NCBI GenBank assembly: GCA_029990175.1
Contig: JARKIP010000065.1
Location: forward strand, 9,118,501 to 9,182,500
DNA from: Petunia secreta
Lineage: Eukaryota; Streptophyta; Magnoliopsida; Solanales; Solanaceae
Direction of reading: 5' to 3'
Length of the DNA stretch: 64,000 nt
Program-made: the position numbers and the translations under genes
In this document: positions 41,866 through 52,826 of the stretch, piece after piece
How the letters are laid out: each line of letters starts with the position of its first letter
Position numbering within the stretch: position 1 is the first letter of the stretch
Notes under the pieces: model-generated
What the model was told of the DNA's origin: nothing
Database searches by the model: none
Seen by the model: the letters and a program-made list of their open reading frames with translations, nothing else

Positions 41866-42030
41866 GCCATCCGCGGCGCGCCCCTACCGCGTGTGCCAAA
41901 CTGTGCAAACTGCTTACCATGGCAAGCTGGGAGGCGCGGGGCGCTCCCAAGCGCGCCTAGGCTGGTGCTTCAGGTATCAAATTCGCGCGTTGGGAGGAGC
42001 GGGGCACTCCCAAACGCGCCCGAACAAATT
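41866..42030 (-). repeat. Post-pol GC-rich island of element 3
   Basis: Related GC words recur here: gcggcgcgcccct, gggaggcgcggggcgctccc, gggaggagcggggcactccc. They echo the words of this element's own LTR island (gggaggcgcggcgcg at 37675-37690). The surrounding DNA is AT-rich and noncoding. Confidence 0.6.
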
Positions 42031-42203
42031 TTTCCACACCAAATTTCGATTCCAAGTGCGAATCCAAGCGCGAGACATGCCTCAAAGTGTCCCGTACCAC
42101 TCAATACATTAACTGCACCTCATTTAGCACTCCCGATACCTACAAAAACAAAAACTACGTGACACTATAAAACACAAAACAACTAAACTATTACAAGTAC
42201 AAA

Positions 42204-42250
42204 CTCGGGTTGCCTCCCGAGAAGCGCCTTATTTAACGTCGTGGCACGAC
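42204..42250 (-). repeat. Post-pol AGGCAA hairpin module of element 3
   Basis: On the minus strand it reads CGTCGTGCCACGACGTTAAA, then TAAGGCGCTT, then CTCGGG-AGGCAA-CCCGAG (42221-42204). It is the single-copy counterpart of the duplicated module in element 1 (206-362), with a different but fully paired stem. It begins about 10 bases after the pol stop. Confidence 0.8.
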
Positions 42251-42259
42251 GAGTATCAA

Positions 42260-45200
42260 TCATGGGTCCCTCAAAGTAATGGAGGTACGATGATTCACCA
42301 AACCTCCCCAATAATGCTTCACCCTTTGGCCATTTACCAAGAAAGTCTTCTCCGAATCCGGGGCTCTCAATTCAACCGCTCCATGTGCGGTAACACGAAC
42401 TACTTCAAACGGCCCCGACCATCTAGAGTTCAGCTTGCCCGAAAATAACTTCAACCTCGAGTTAAACAACAACACCAGCTGCCCGGGCTCAAACTGACGA
42501 CGCTCAATATGCTTGTCATGCCACTTCTTTGTCTGTTCCTTATATAAGTTTGCATTTTCATAAGCATGGAAGCCGAACTCTTCAAGCTCATGCAATTGAA
42601 GCATTCTCTTTTCACCCGACAAGGCCATATCAAGGTTGAGCTTTTGAATTGCCCAATATGCCTTATGCTCTAGCTCAACGGGCAAGTGACAGGCCTTACC
42701 ATAAACAAGCTTATATGGAGAGGTTCCAATAGGCGTTTAAAATGCAGTCCGATAGGCTCAGAGAGCATCATCTAACTTCATAGCCCAATCCTTCATTGAG
42801 GCATTCACAGTCTTCTCAAGGATTTGCTTGATCTCTCTATTAGATACTTCCACTTGGACACTAGTTTGGGGATAGTAAGCAGTGGCCACCTTGTGGCGAA
42901 CCCCATACTTGGCCAACAATTTATTGAACAACCGGTTGCAAAAATGCGTACCTTCATCACTGATTATAGCCCGCGGTGTCCCAAAACGAGTGAAAATATT
43001 TTTCTTCACGAATTTCACGACCACACTCGCATCGTTTGTTGGAAGTAAAATAGCCTCCACCCATTTCGACACATAATCAACCGCCACGAGGATGTATTTA
43101 TGGCCCATGGAAGGTGGGAATGGACCCATAAAATCAATCCCCCAACAATCAAACAACTCAATCTCAAGGATATTGTTCAAAGGCATCTCGTGACGCCTAG
43201 AAATAGTACCCGTTCTTTGGAAACGATCACATTGCTTCACTAAGGCATGAGCATCTTTAAATAAAGTAGGCCAAAAGAAACCAGACTGAAGTACCTTTGC
43301 AGCTGTTCGATCTCCACCAAAATGGCCACTATAAGGAGAGGAATGGCAGCTCTATAGAATAGGCTCAACTTCTTCCCTTGGAATGCATCTCCTAGCTAGT
43401 TGATCAGGGCCTATCTTATACAAATAAGGCTCATCCCACACATAAAATCTGCTCTCATGAAGGAGCTTGCGCCTTTGCTCAGCAGTAGCCCCAGGAGGAT
43501 ACACATTACTCACAATTAAGTTCACCATATCAGCATACCATGGCACCGCTGCTGCATCTAAAGCAAAAAGCTGCTCATCAGGGGATACCTCTTTAATCTC
43601 AGGCCCTTCATCTACATGATCTCTATTCTCCAGCCTTGACAAATGATCAGCTACTTGATTCTCAGTCCCCTTGCGATCTCGAATTTCAACATCAAACTCT
43701 TGCAATAGGAGAACCCATCGAATTAGTCTAGGCTTGGAGTCCTTCTTTTCAAACAAATACCGGATTGCGGCATGATTAGTGTAGACAACAAAATGAGTGC
43801 CAACCAAATAAGACCTGAATTTATCAAAAGCATACACTATGGCTAGCAACTCCTTCTCAGTGGTGGTATAGTTTGATTGGGCTGCATCAAGAGTCTTGCT
43901 TGCATAATAGATGGAGTGAAAGATTCTTCCAATTCTTTGGCCTAGAACAGCCCCGATAGCATTATCACTCGCATCACACATCGATTCAAATGGTAAAGAC
44001 CAGTCAGGAGCAATGATGATTGGTGCGGTCACCAACCTTTTCTTTAACTCTTCAAATGCCTTGAGACAAGCATCATTAAACTGAAATTTCACATACTTCT
44101 CCAACAATTTACACATGGGATTGTAAATTTTGGAGAAGTCCTTTATGAAACGTCTATAGAACCCTGCATGTCCCAAGCAACTACGCACCCCCTTAACAGA
44201 GATAGGTGGTGCTAATTTCTCAATAGCCTCAATCTTCACTTTATCAACCTCGATCCCTTGCTTTGACACCTTGTGCCCACGTACTATGCCTTCTTGAACC
44301 ATAAAGTGACATTTTTCCCAATTCAGCACCAGATTTGTTTCTTCACAACGGCTCAGCACAGCATCTAGATTTTTCATTTCAAGCAATCATCAAATGAATC
44401 CCCAACCACTGAGAAATCATCCATGAATACCTCCACAATTTTTTCCACCATGTCAGTGAAAATAGCCATCATGCACCGCTGAAAAGTCCCCGGGGCATTA
44501 CATAATCCAAACGGCATCCTCCTAAATGTATAGGTGCCATATGGACAAGTAAAAGTAGTCTTCTCTTGATCTTCAGGAGCTATCACAATCTGATTGTAGC
44601 CCGAATACGCATCCAAGAAACAATAATATTCGTGCCCCGCAAGTCTATCCAGCATTTGATCAATAAAGGGAAGTGGGAAGTGGTCTTTCCTGGTGGCCTT
44701 GTTCAGCTTTCTATAATCAATGCAAATTCGCCACCCTGTAACTGTTCTTGTAGGAATCAACTCATTATGCTCATTCTTCACCACTGTCATGCCCCCTTCT
44801 TTGGAACACATTGCACTGGACTCACCCACTTGCTGTCAGAGATAGGAAAAATAATACCAGCATCCAGCCACTTGATAATTTCTTTCTTCACCACCTCCTT
44901 CATAATTGGATTTAGCATCATCTGCTGCTCTATAGATGGCTTATGGTCTTCTTCTAAGAGAATTTTGTGCATGCAGAAAGAAGGACTAATCTCTCTAATA
45001 TCAGCAATAGTCCAGCCAATAGCTCTCTTGCGCTCTCGCAACACCCTCAACACCTTTTCAACCTGCACATCAGACAACAAAGAAGAAAGGATCACGGGCA
45101 AGGTATTACCTTCACCCAAATAAGCATAACGAAAATGCGCAGGTAAAGGTTTGAGCTCAAGAGTAGGAGCCTTCTCAATAGACGGTTTAGCAGGAGTTAA

Positions 45201-45780
45201 GGTCAACAGTCTATCAAGCTCCTCAAATTTCTTCCACCCTGGATGAATCTACTCTGCATATTAAGAACCTCCAAATATTCTTCAATGTCATCATCCTTCA
45301 GGATATCATCATCATCATCACATAAGAGTGCCCTTTCCAGAGAATCAACATCAGAAGCCAAGAATGACCTCTCATCAGCAGTCAACTCATCATCTATCAC
45401 TTTTACCATGGACAACTCTTCATAATGAGAAGGAAGCTGGGTAGCTCTGAACACATTAAACACAGCTTCTTCCCCATTTACCTTCATGATCATCTTTCCA
45501 GCTCTAACTCTAATAACAACATCAGCAGCAGGCAAAAATCCTCTCCCAATATGAGAGGAACCTCAGGATCAGCTTCATAATCAAGAATAATAAAATCAAC
45601 AGGTAATATAAACTGACCCACTTGTACAAGCACATCCTCAATAATCCCCTCGGGGCATGTCAAAGATCTATCAGCCAGGTGCAGAGTCACAGTAGTTGGT
45701 CGTGGTTCACCCAGGCCTAGCTTTCTGAAAACTGATGAAGGCATTAAATTCACACTAGCACCCAAGTCACATAAAGCTCA
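42260..45780 (-). pseudogene. Athila-type pol: protease, RT, RNase H, integrase
   Basis: Protease site LCDLGASVNLMP (about 45775-45740). RT: CIDYRKLNKATRKDHFPLPF, FLDAYSGYNQI and FMDDFSVVG (about 44427-44401), both Asp kept. RNase H: CDASDNAIGAVLGQ and TEKELLA, but YTNHAA at 43783-43766, where Asn (codon 43777-43775) replaces the usual catalytic Asp. Integrase: in the zinc finger the last Cys is Phe (codon 43222-43220, QCDRFQRTG). The core D, D, E are present (GIDFMGPF, SDEGTHF, VEVSNRE). Frame changes lie near 45540, 45230 and 44795, and at the RT junction near 44380. In-frame stops are at 45778, 43352, 42758 and near 42737. The frame ends at 42260. Confidence 0.92.
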
Positions 45781-47508
45781 TCCAACCTCATGTTCCCCAA
45801 TTTTCAAGGGAATGGTAAAACTGCCAGGATCCTTCAATTTCTGAGGAAGCTTGCTTCTAACTCTAGAACTACACTCCTCAGTGAGTGCAACTGTCTCGAA
45901 CTCAGTCAGTCTTCTCTTGTTAGAAACAATATCCTTGATGTATTTAGCATACTTGGGAACATCCCGCAAAAGCTCCACCAAAGGAATATTTACCTGAATC
46001 TGACTCAAGATCTCCAAGAATTTCTTGCATGCTGCATCAACTTTCTGCTTCTGAAGTCTCTGAGGGAAAGGTGGTGGTGGTCTCATAATAGCAGGCTCGG
46101 GCTGCTTTTCTATCACTTTCTCAGCTTCTTTCTCCACTTCCCTATCAGCATTGGGCTCTAACTCACCAACAGGCTTCTTTGGCTTTGGGGGAACTTCTTC
46201 TAGAGCTCTTCCATTCCTCAAAGTAACTGCTTGCACAAATTTTTTAGGATTTTTCTCTGTATCACTTGGCAAAGCACCCGAAGGTCTATTATTTTGTGCT
46301 CAAGCTAGCTGCCCCATTTGTCTCTCAAGATCTTTCTGAGCATTGCTCAAATCTTTAATTGTTTGTGCCTGAGCTGTTGAATCATCCATGAGCTTTTGCT
46401 GCCCTGCAAGAATTTTCCTAAGCATATCCTCAACTGAATTAGACTGATGTGGCTGAGTCTGCGACTGTGACCCCTGCTGTGGTGCATTTTGAAGATTATT
46501 TTAGGGTCTCTCATTGCCTTGAAGCTGCTCACGATTATCCCTCCAAGAAAAATTTGGGTGATTACGCCAACCGGTGTTATAGCTATTACCATATTGATTG
46601 CGATTCTGACCCTGTGACCTGTTCTGATTACCCACATAATACACTGACTCTGGATTAGATGGGCAGACGTCAGTAGCATGAACCTCTCCACAAACCTCAC
46701 AAAAGACTTGAAGTTGTTGCACTGGAGCTGCTGGTTGTTGAGTCTGCGGCAGAGTTAGCTTGCTGATTTGATTGGAAATAGCATCCATTTTCGCCCTTAA
46801 CTCTGAAACTGCATCCAATTGAAGTATCCCAGCAGATTTCTGCGCAGTAGCTCTACCAACAGCCTGCCAATCAGGATTGCTCTGCGAAAACTTGTCAAGT
46901 AAATCATAAATCTGATCAAAATTTAAGGCCAGTACTTGGCCTCCAGCAGCAGCATCTACCACGATCTTAGTGTGTTGATTCAACTCCTCAACAAAAGTGT
47001 GTGCAATAACCTCATAGGATTGGTTGCGGTGTGGACAATCTCTCAATAGAGCTTTAAATCGCTCCCAGGCTGAATATAAAGATTCTCCTTCTATCTGTCT
47101 GAAGGACGTAATTTCACTCCTCAGCCGGGCTGTCTTGGCAGACGGATAAAATTTAGCCAGGAACTTCTTAGCCAAATCCTCCCAAGTAGTGATAGACCCA
47201 GGCTTTTCAGCCTTTAACCACTTCCTTGCTGCCCCAATCAGTGAAAACGGGAACAAAGTCAAGCGAACATAATCAGTAGGAACTCTCGCTGGTGTATAAG
47301 TATCACTGATCTCCAAGAAATTCTGAATGTGTTGCTGCGGATCCTCATGAAGTAATCCAGCATATTGCCCAGTCACATGCAGCAACTGAATCATGCCGGG
47401 CTTAATCTCAAAGTGCCAGGTAATAGCGGGCTTCACAATACTTGACGCTACTCCCCCCAGGCTGGGAAGAGCAACATCTCGCACTGCTACTGCTCGTTCT
47501 TCTGCCAT
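45781..47508 (-). pseudogene. Athila-type gag
   Basis: It starts at ATG 47508, 232 bases after the primer site. The first open part is 335 residues. It contains LIGAARKWLKAEKPGSITTW, LAKKFLAKFYPSAKTARLR and ERFKALLRDCPHRN, the conserved plant gag capsid blocks. A zinc knuckle CEVCGEVHATDVC (CX2CX3HX4C, about 46663-46702) follows. Stops at 46503-46501, about 46302 and 45780-45778 interrupt the frame, which otherwise continues unchanged to the protease. The part after the first stop has KDLSNAQKDLERQMGQLA, a coiled-coil-like stretch common in Athila gag. Confidence 0.92.
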
Positions 47509-47739
47509 TTAAATGGGTAAAGAAGCAAGTACAATTGCTAGTGCTTTTTGGTCTCTTGCTTCTCTTCTTACCCTTCTCAAGGTTCTTTCAGGCTCGGGAT
47601 CAAAAGGTGCGAGTGGTTCGTCCTTTCTATTCCTTTGCATGCAAAACCTGTTGCCTGAAACAGCACAAGAAACTCAACAAAAAATTAAACCTGAATAGAT
47701 AATAAGTAATCGTTCAAAAAGAAATCAGTCAATAATTAG

Positions 47740-47757
47740 TCCCCGGCAACGGCGCCA
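47740..47757 (-). other. Primer-binding site, tRNA-Asp type
   Basis: On the minus strand TGGCGCCGTTGCCGGGGA lies six bases after the 5' LTR. It is identical to the site of element 2 and matches plant tRNA-Asp over 18 bases. Confidence 0.92.
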
Positions 47758-47763
47758 AAAACT

Positions 47764-49113
47764 TGTTGCTCCCAAACGCACACGCAAGTATACGTGGTCG
47801 ACAAGTAATAAAGGATAAATCGAGTATCGTTCCCACGAGGACTATTCAGACTAACACTTAACAAACAAATTCTAACAACTATTCAGGGATCTTTTTCTTC
47901 AATGGTAAGAGTTTTAGTAACTAAAGAGCAGTAATTAAAATGATGGAAGTGTAGTCAAACAATGGTGCAAACTTTGGTTGTTAACAATATTAAGACGACG
48001 GTCCAGGGTCAGAGTTACAAACAATCCAATTGAGTTTTCCAATTGATTCCACTTCTTAAATCCCGGGTTACTAACTGACAGAGTAAATGTACCTGTGAAA
48101 ACCTTTCGATTCTTCACAGTCTATGCATGCTACTTCAATCCATATATGTCTATGAGTTGAATCACGTGCACGCATTAACGAATTCTGTAATTAGTTAAAT
48201 TAGGCAAGCAAGTATATGTCTATCCTACTCACAAATTGGTTCCCCGATGCCCGGGTTCACAAACTAGTCCTACTCTTTCTTATTACGTAATTAAATTCCC
48301 TCTTTCAAGTTCAATCTAAAAACCATAGACAATGCGTAATTATCGAGCTCTAATAATTAAGCAAGTGAAATCAAGAAAGAATAAATAACCCGTTATGGGA
48401 TTCAATTAATGGGAATCAATCTTCAAACATCAACTTTCATGTAATACTCTAACCCTAAAACGTAAGATTTAGCCACGCATATTCATAATCACATGGCAAT
48501 GAATTGATGAAATAATGATGTAAATGATTAAATAGATGAAAGATTAGGAATAAACCCTTGTTCAATGAAGTATGGTGCTCTCAAATTGCTCCAAAGTCTA
48601 AACTCCTATCAAAAACTAAGTAAAATAGTATTTATAGGGTTTACAAAGGCCTGGTAATAAGTTACACCTAAGCCTAGACGAATAGGAAGTCAAAACACGC
48701 TCCTGGGGCGCTATAACTGCCGCCCCGCGCCCACGACCGCGCTTGGACAAGCAGAAGACGTCGAACATTAGGCGCTTTGGCTCCGCGCTGCATTGGAAAA
48801 TGCGCCAGCAGTGGAGCACTGTGGGAGGCGCGGCGCGTGGCTAACCACACCAAGCCAATTCCTGCACCTCCTTGCCCCGCAACTCGCATCGTGTCGTGCC
48901 CTCGAGTGCTCAATCCAATCCTCAATCAATTTTCAATCATTCCTTGCTCGATCATGCTCTTAAAAGTTCCATATGCACTGCATAACGACCTACACACACA
49001 CATTGCACATAAAATCAGTGCAAAACCGCATTCATAAACTATAAAACGGGCGAATAAAAAGCTCAAACATGCAGAAATATTAAAAAAATATTGGCATAAA
49101 ATGCCAAACATCA
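47764..49113 (-). repeat. 5' LTR of element 3
   Basis: The LTR is 1350 bp from TGATGTTTGGC (49113) to GGGAGCAACA (47764). TATAAATA is at 48636-48629 with the GC island at 48704-48850 upstream of it. The small start hairpin is kept (TTGGCAT/ATGCCAA). Confidence 0.93.
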
Positions 49114-49118
49114 TTTAT

Positions 49119-50940
49119 CTATAAGGGGTATTAGAAAAAGGTGGAGCAGCACTAGCCTCTGTGTATGAAACCAGGAATGGTAAGGTTAAAAGTATGTACA
49201 CAATGTGTTAAAACAAACCAAAGTTTCTCTTTATTCCACCTTTCAGAAAGTAGTTTCTTGCCATTGTAACTTTTGTGTGCGAATTCTTGAACAGTTTGAA
49301 GAAAAAGAAGGGATGTATATTTCAACAAGATCAAAGGTTAAAATTGCCATTAGATTATTGAATATGATTTAATTATACAACGCATTAAAAATATAGTGCT
49401 AGGATGCTACTATAGTGACACTTTGGGCTCTAAATTGAAATTTTTAAGTGTGTTGGCTTTAGAACGTCATTGTTTCTAACAGACTCCTCTTTTCCTATTT
49501 TGAAAAGGGATTAAAATAGCCAGTCAACTCTCTTCCTTTAATTTTTTAATGTCTTTACTTTTTGTAGTCAGTATACACAAAATTAATATGTAGTGCATAC
49601 AAATTATGTCATAGTGTGCAAACAGTCTCCTCACTTATATATAGTGTCTACATTCAATTTTACGATGTATACACTCATTTTTTTGAGTTATATACAATGT
49701 ATACATCTCTTTTTCAGTCATGTTCAGTGTATACGCACATTTTTACAATGTATATATATTTTAAAACAATAGATTGTGCATACATCCATCTTTAAAAAAG
49801 ATGAAGAAGAAGAGGAAGCTACAGATTGCAGTTCCGGCCACCAGCAGCAGTAGTGGCGGAGCAGCAGTTGCCGGCGGCTGCAGTTTCGCCAGAGCAGTAG
49901 CAGTGAAAGTGAAGAGAAATCAGACCTTGGAGTAGTGGAGACGGTGGCCGGAGGAAGGGGCAGCACCGGTGAAGAGAAGGAAGAAGAAGAAGAAGGGGAA
50001 GCTACAAGCCTTAAAAAGTGAGTGGCTAGAAAAAGTTAAGGTGAGTAGTTGGATGTCTATTTAGGGTTATTATAAAAAAATACAAGGGTTAAATAAATAT
50101 ATAAAGGAGGTTAGATTATTGTGTTAGTGTTATTTTCTCTTTTAAAAATTTGAAAAAATATAACAAAATTTAAAAAATGATACTTGTCCATTTTAACACC
50201 CACCACCAACTTATTTCCACGTGGAGGGCTGATAGAAAAAAAAATAAAAAAATAAAATCAAAAAAAAAGTATGGAACCATCACTTAAGCATGCACCCCAA
50301 AGCACCCCCATCGTCCTTTCACCATCCGCAAACTTTGTTTTCTGGGTGTTATAGTTGAAGTTAAAAAAAGTTCGGTGTTTTTTGAATTGCAAGAAATAAT
50401 GTAAGACTAAGCGAAAGAAACAGAGCTAAAGATTGGAGAAACATGAACAAAGAGAAATTGGGGGAAGCGCATAAATAGCCTATTTTGGGAGCGCCATTTA
50501 GTTTTTAATAAATTTTTAAAATTATTTAATTTTCATCCACAGGCGTGATCTTCAATTCTTTAATTCTTAACTTCAAACCTTCAGGGTTGAAGTTAAGTAC
50601 TGAAGGTCTAAAGTTCAACTTTAGATCTGAAGGTTTAAAATTGGGCATAAACTTTCAACTTCAAATCTAACGTACGACATCGAACTTGGGCGGCTGAACT
50701 AAATTTTTAAGAAATTTCTCATTTCTGAATTTGACTACTGATTGATTTTGAATTGCTATCTTTATTTCGTTATCTCATAACTAACTATAATTGTCTACCA
50801 GTTGTATAATGCTCAAGAAGTGAAAAGAGAATTTATGAACTCCAAGAGAGATGTGGTGGAATAGTTTGTATCCGTAAATCTTTAATTTTTAAGATTGTTT
50901 AAATAAAAAAAGGATTTACCATTGCATGTTATATTGATAT
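49119..50940. other. Intergenic DNA with short repeats
   Basis: No gene is supported. 49560-49790 is built around recurring GTATACA words, each followed by a CATTTTT-like tract, at roughly 40 bp spacing. 49800-49990 is GC-richer, with cagcagcagtagtggcgg and gaagaagaagaagg words, and could be a decayed gene piece, but no protein is recognisable. 50566-50625 contains two adjacent perfect inverted repeats. Confidence 0.4.
50566..50625. repeat. Two adjacent perfect hairpins
   Basis: CTTAACTTCAA (50566-50576) pairs with TTGAAGTTAAG (50587-50597) across a 10 base loop. TCTAAAGTT (50607-50615) pairs with AACTTTAGA (50617-50625) across one base. The word aaccttcag / ctgaaggt recurs between them. Confidence 0.75.
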
Positions 50941-51668
50941 TGATGCGGGCTAAACTACCACGAGGCCATTCACTCGGGGTCAAGCTAAAGAGATCCAAGA
51001 AGCTCACCTACACTTGATTTGGAAGGGCCTTGAAGATAGGAGCTTCGTGAGCAATTTGAAGATGTATCACTTGGGTTCAACTTTCGGCGCTCCACCTCAG
51101 GACCAGGCGCTCCGCCTAGAAGCCTCACTGGCAATTGGTCCAGGTGCTCCTCCTAAGATTGAGGCGCTCCACCTCAGCTCCTCACTACCCAAGTGCCCAG
51201 GCACTCCTCCTTGATCCAGACGCTCCTCCTGGCCCTGTTTTATGCATTACGGGATTTTTCTAACTATTTCCTATTTTAGCCCTGTGTGGTTTATTATCTT
51301 ATGACCCAACTTGTAGGCTTTTATGTCATTATTTACTAAATGAGACGAACCTATAAATACCTCACATGTCTCATTATTTTATTACCTGACTTTGAATATT
51401 GAATGAACAATTGAGAATACTCTCTAATGAAGAAAACCTTTTAGGCTTGATTTCTTATGGTGAATCCATTTGAACTTCATTCCTTACCCGATAAAACTCG
51501 TTTGCAAGAGTCAAGTGTCTCTTGAGTATAGTTTGCATAGTCTTGGTGTCTCTTGACTCAGTCCGAGGGTGTTACGAAACTAGTTCTCCGTGGCTACCTT
51601 GGTGGTTGTTCAAGTTACGTCATACTTGTATCGTTTACTTTTATGCTTCTGTGTTTTACTCCGTATCA
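50941..51668 (+). repeat. 5' LTR of the inverted element
   Basis: The LTR is 728 bp from TGATGCGGG to CCGTATCA, nearly inverted-complementary ends. TATAAATA is at 51352-51359. A GC-rich island of ggcgctccacctc-like words (51090-51235) lies upstream. Near its start a frame reads TTRPFTRGQAKEIQEAHL, the tail motif of pol, so pol seems to end inside the LTR in this family. Confidence 0.8.
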
Positions 51669-51670
51669 GT

Positions 51671-51682
51671 TGGTATCAGAGC
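51671..51682 (+). other. Primer-binding site, initiator tRNA-Met type
   Basis: TGGTATCAGAGC, a full match to the standard site, lies two bases after the LTR end. Confidence 0.9.
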
Positions 51683-52080
51683 AAGGCTAGGGTTTGTTCT
51701 TACGAATCCTCATCCTATTCTTCGTGCGTACGTTAGTTCATCTTTAGATTTCTTGTTGTACTTTTTTTTAAGGAAAAGAAAAAGAAGAAAAAAAAATAGA
51801 AATGTTGAAAAATAACAAAAAAAATGATTGAACTTCTTGGCTTTGATGACCCATTCGATTATTGATATTGGGGATTGTTATGTTGATTACCCGTTGCTTT
51901 GATACCCTTGTTACGTGACTTGGAGTAGTGGATTGGAATGTGAAAAATTAAAAACTCAACTTTTGAAACCCTTACTTGAATCGCTTTGAATCTTGAATCA
52001 AAGTGTGTTATTGATTGTTTAGAGTTGAAAATTACTGGGGTTTGTTGGGAATCATTAAACACAACTTTGGGTACCTTTGG

Positions 52081-52826
52081 TGATGCAGTCCAGCCTGATC
52101 AAGAAACGTTCGTGCCTTCAAGACCATTCACGAGGAGCCAAGCTAAGGAGCTTCATGATGCTCACTTAATGGTGATGAAGAGCCATGATTGTGCAAGTGT
52201 TGAGGAAAGACGGCGTATGTTAAAAGAGCCTTTGGATGCGTTGGTTAGCATTGGAGAAGGGGCGTTCTAGAAGAATGCTTGGTTCGTGGTACTCGCGTGG
52301 CACGCGGCCTATATTTTCTAGACAATTCGGCCGCGTGGGGGGGGGGGGGGGGCTCTCGTTTATTGGCCTTAATGCGCTGTATTTTTTAGCACTTTTTCAT
52401 GCTTTTGCATAGTTAAACTTATTTATTTTATGGTGCTCATTTAGCCCTGCGTGGCTATTGACAATTAGCCCAATTGGTGGCTATTCCTTCACCTTTTAAG
52501 CGTGCAAGGCTCTATTATAAAAGCCTAACACTTAGTCTTATTTCCTTAGTTCCTAGACATAAAAAACAAACGCAACTTTTGAGCTTTTCCCACAAAAACT
52601 TGGAAAACCGTTTCTTTTGAGTGAAATCAAAATTGAACGATTTTCTACCTTGATCGAATTGTTATAAAGTCACAGGTTCGTCTTGAGGATAGTTCGTGTA
52701 GTCTAGGTGCTCTTTGAATCCTAACAAAGTGGTGAGTAGACTAGTTCCTACTAAATCCTTTGTTGAATTTTCAATTAGTGTCTTGTCTTTATCATTGTTC
52801 TTTCTTCCATAATTTAGATTGCATCA
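52081..52826 (+). mobile_element. Solo LTR A, plus orientation
   Basis: The LTR is 746 bp from TGATGCAGTC to GATTGCATCA. The preceding TTTGG (52076-52080) is one half of its target duplication. The other half is now at 54531-54535 (CCAAA). It contains a pol tail frame (RPFTRSQAKELHDAHL), a GC island ending in a run of 16 G (52337-52352), and TATAAAAG at 52516-52523. It is related to, but different from, the LTR at 50941. Confidence 0.85.

Larger units (their letters stand above)
36618..49113 (-). mobile_element. Complete Athila-type Ty3/gypsy retrotransposon (element 3)
   Basis: The element is 12,496 bp on the minus strand, flanked by perfect 5 bp duplications TTTAT (36613-36617 and 49114-49118). 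Order on its own strand: 5' LTR (49113-47764), tRNA-Asp primer site, gag, protease, RT, RNase H, integrase, post-pol hairpin, GC island, extra ORF, central AGGA hairpin, conserved noncoding region, terminal hairpin and polypurine tract, 3' LTR (37964-36618). In the first ~480 bp compared, the LTRs differ at about 14 sites by eye, mostly transitions. Structure is complete, but genes are broken by stops and frame changes. Confidence 0.93.

Noticed and set aside
44566..45123. 185-codon plus-strand frame
   Set aside because: Antisense shadow of the reverse transcriptase of element 3.
49800..49990. Possible host gene fragment with CAG/GGC-rich DNA
   Set aside because: No protein family recognised in any frame; left as unassigned.
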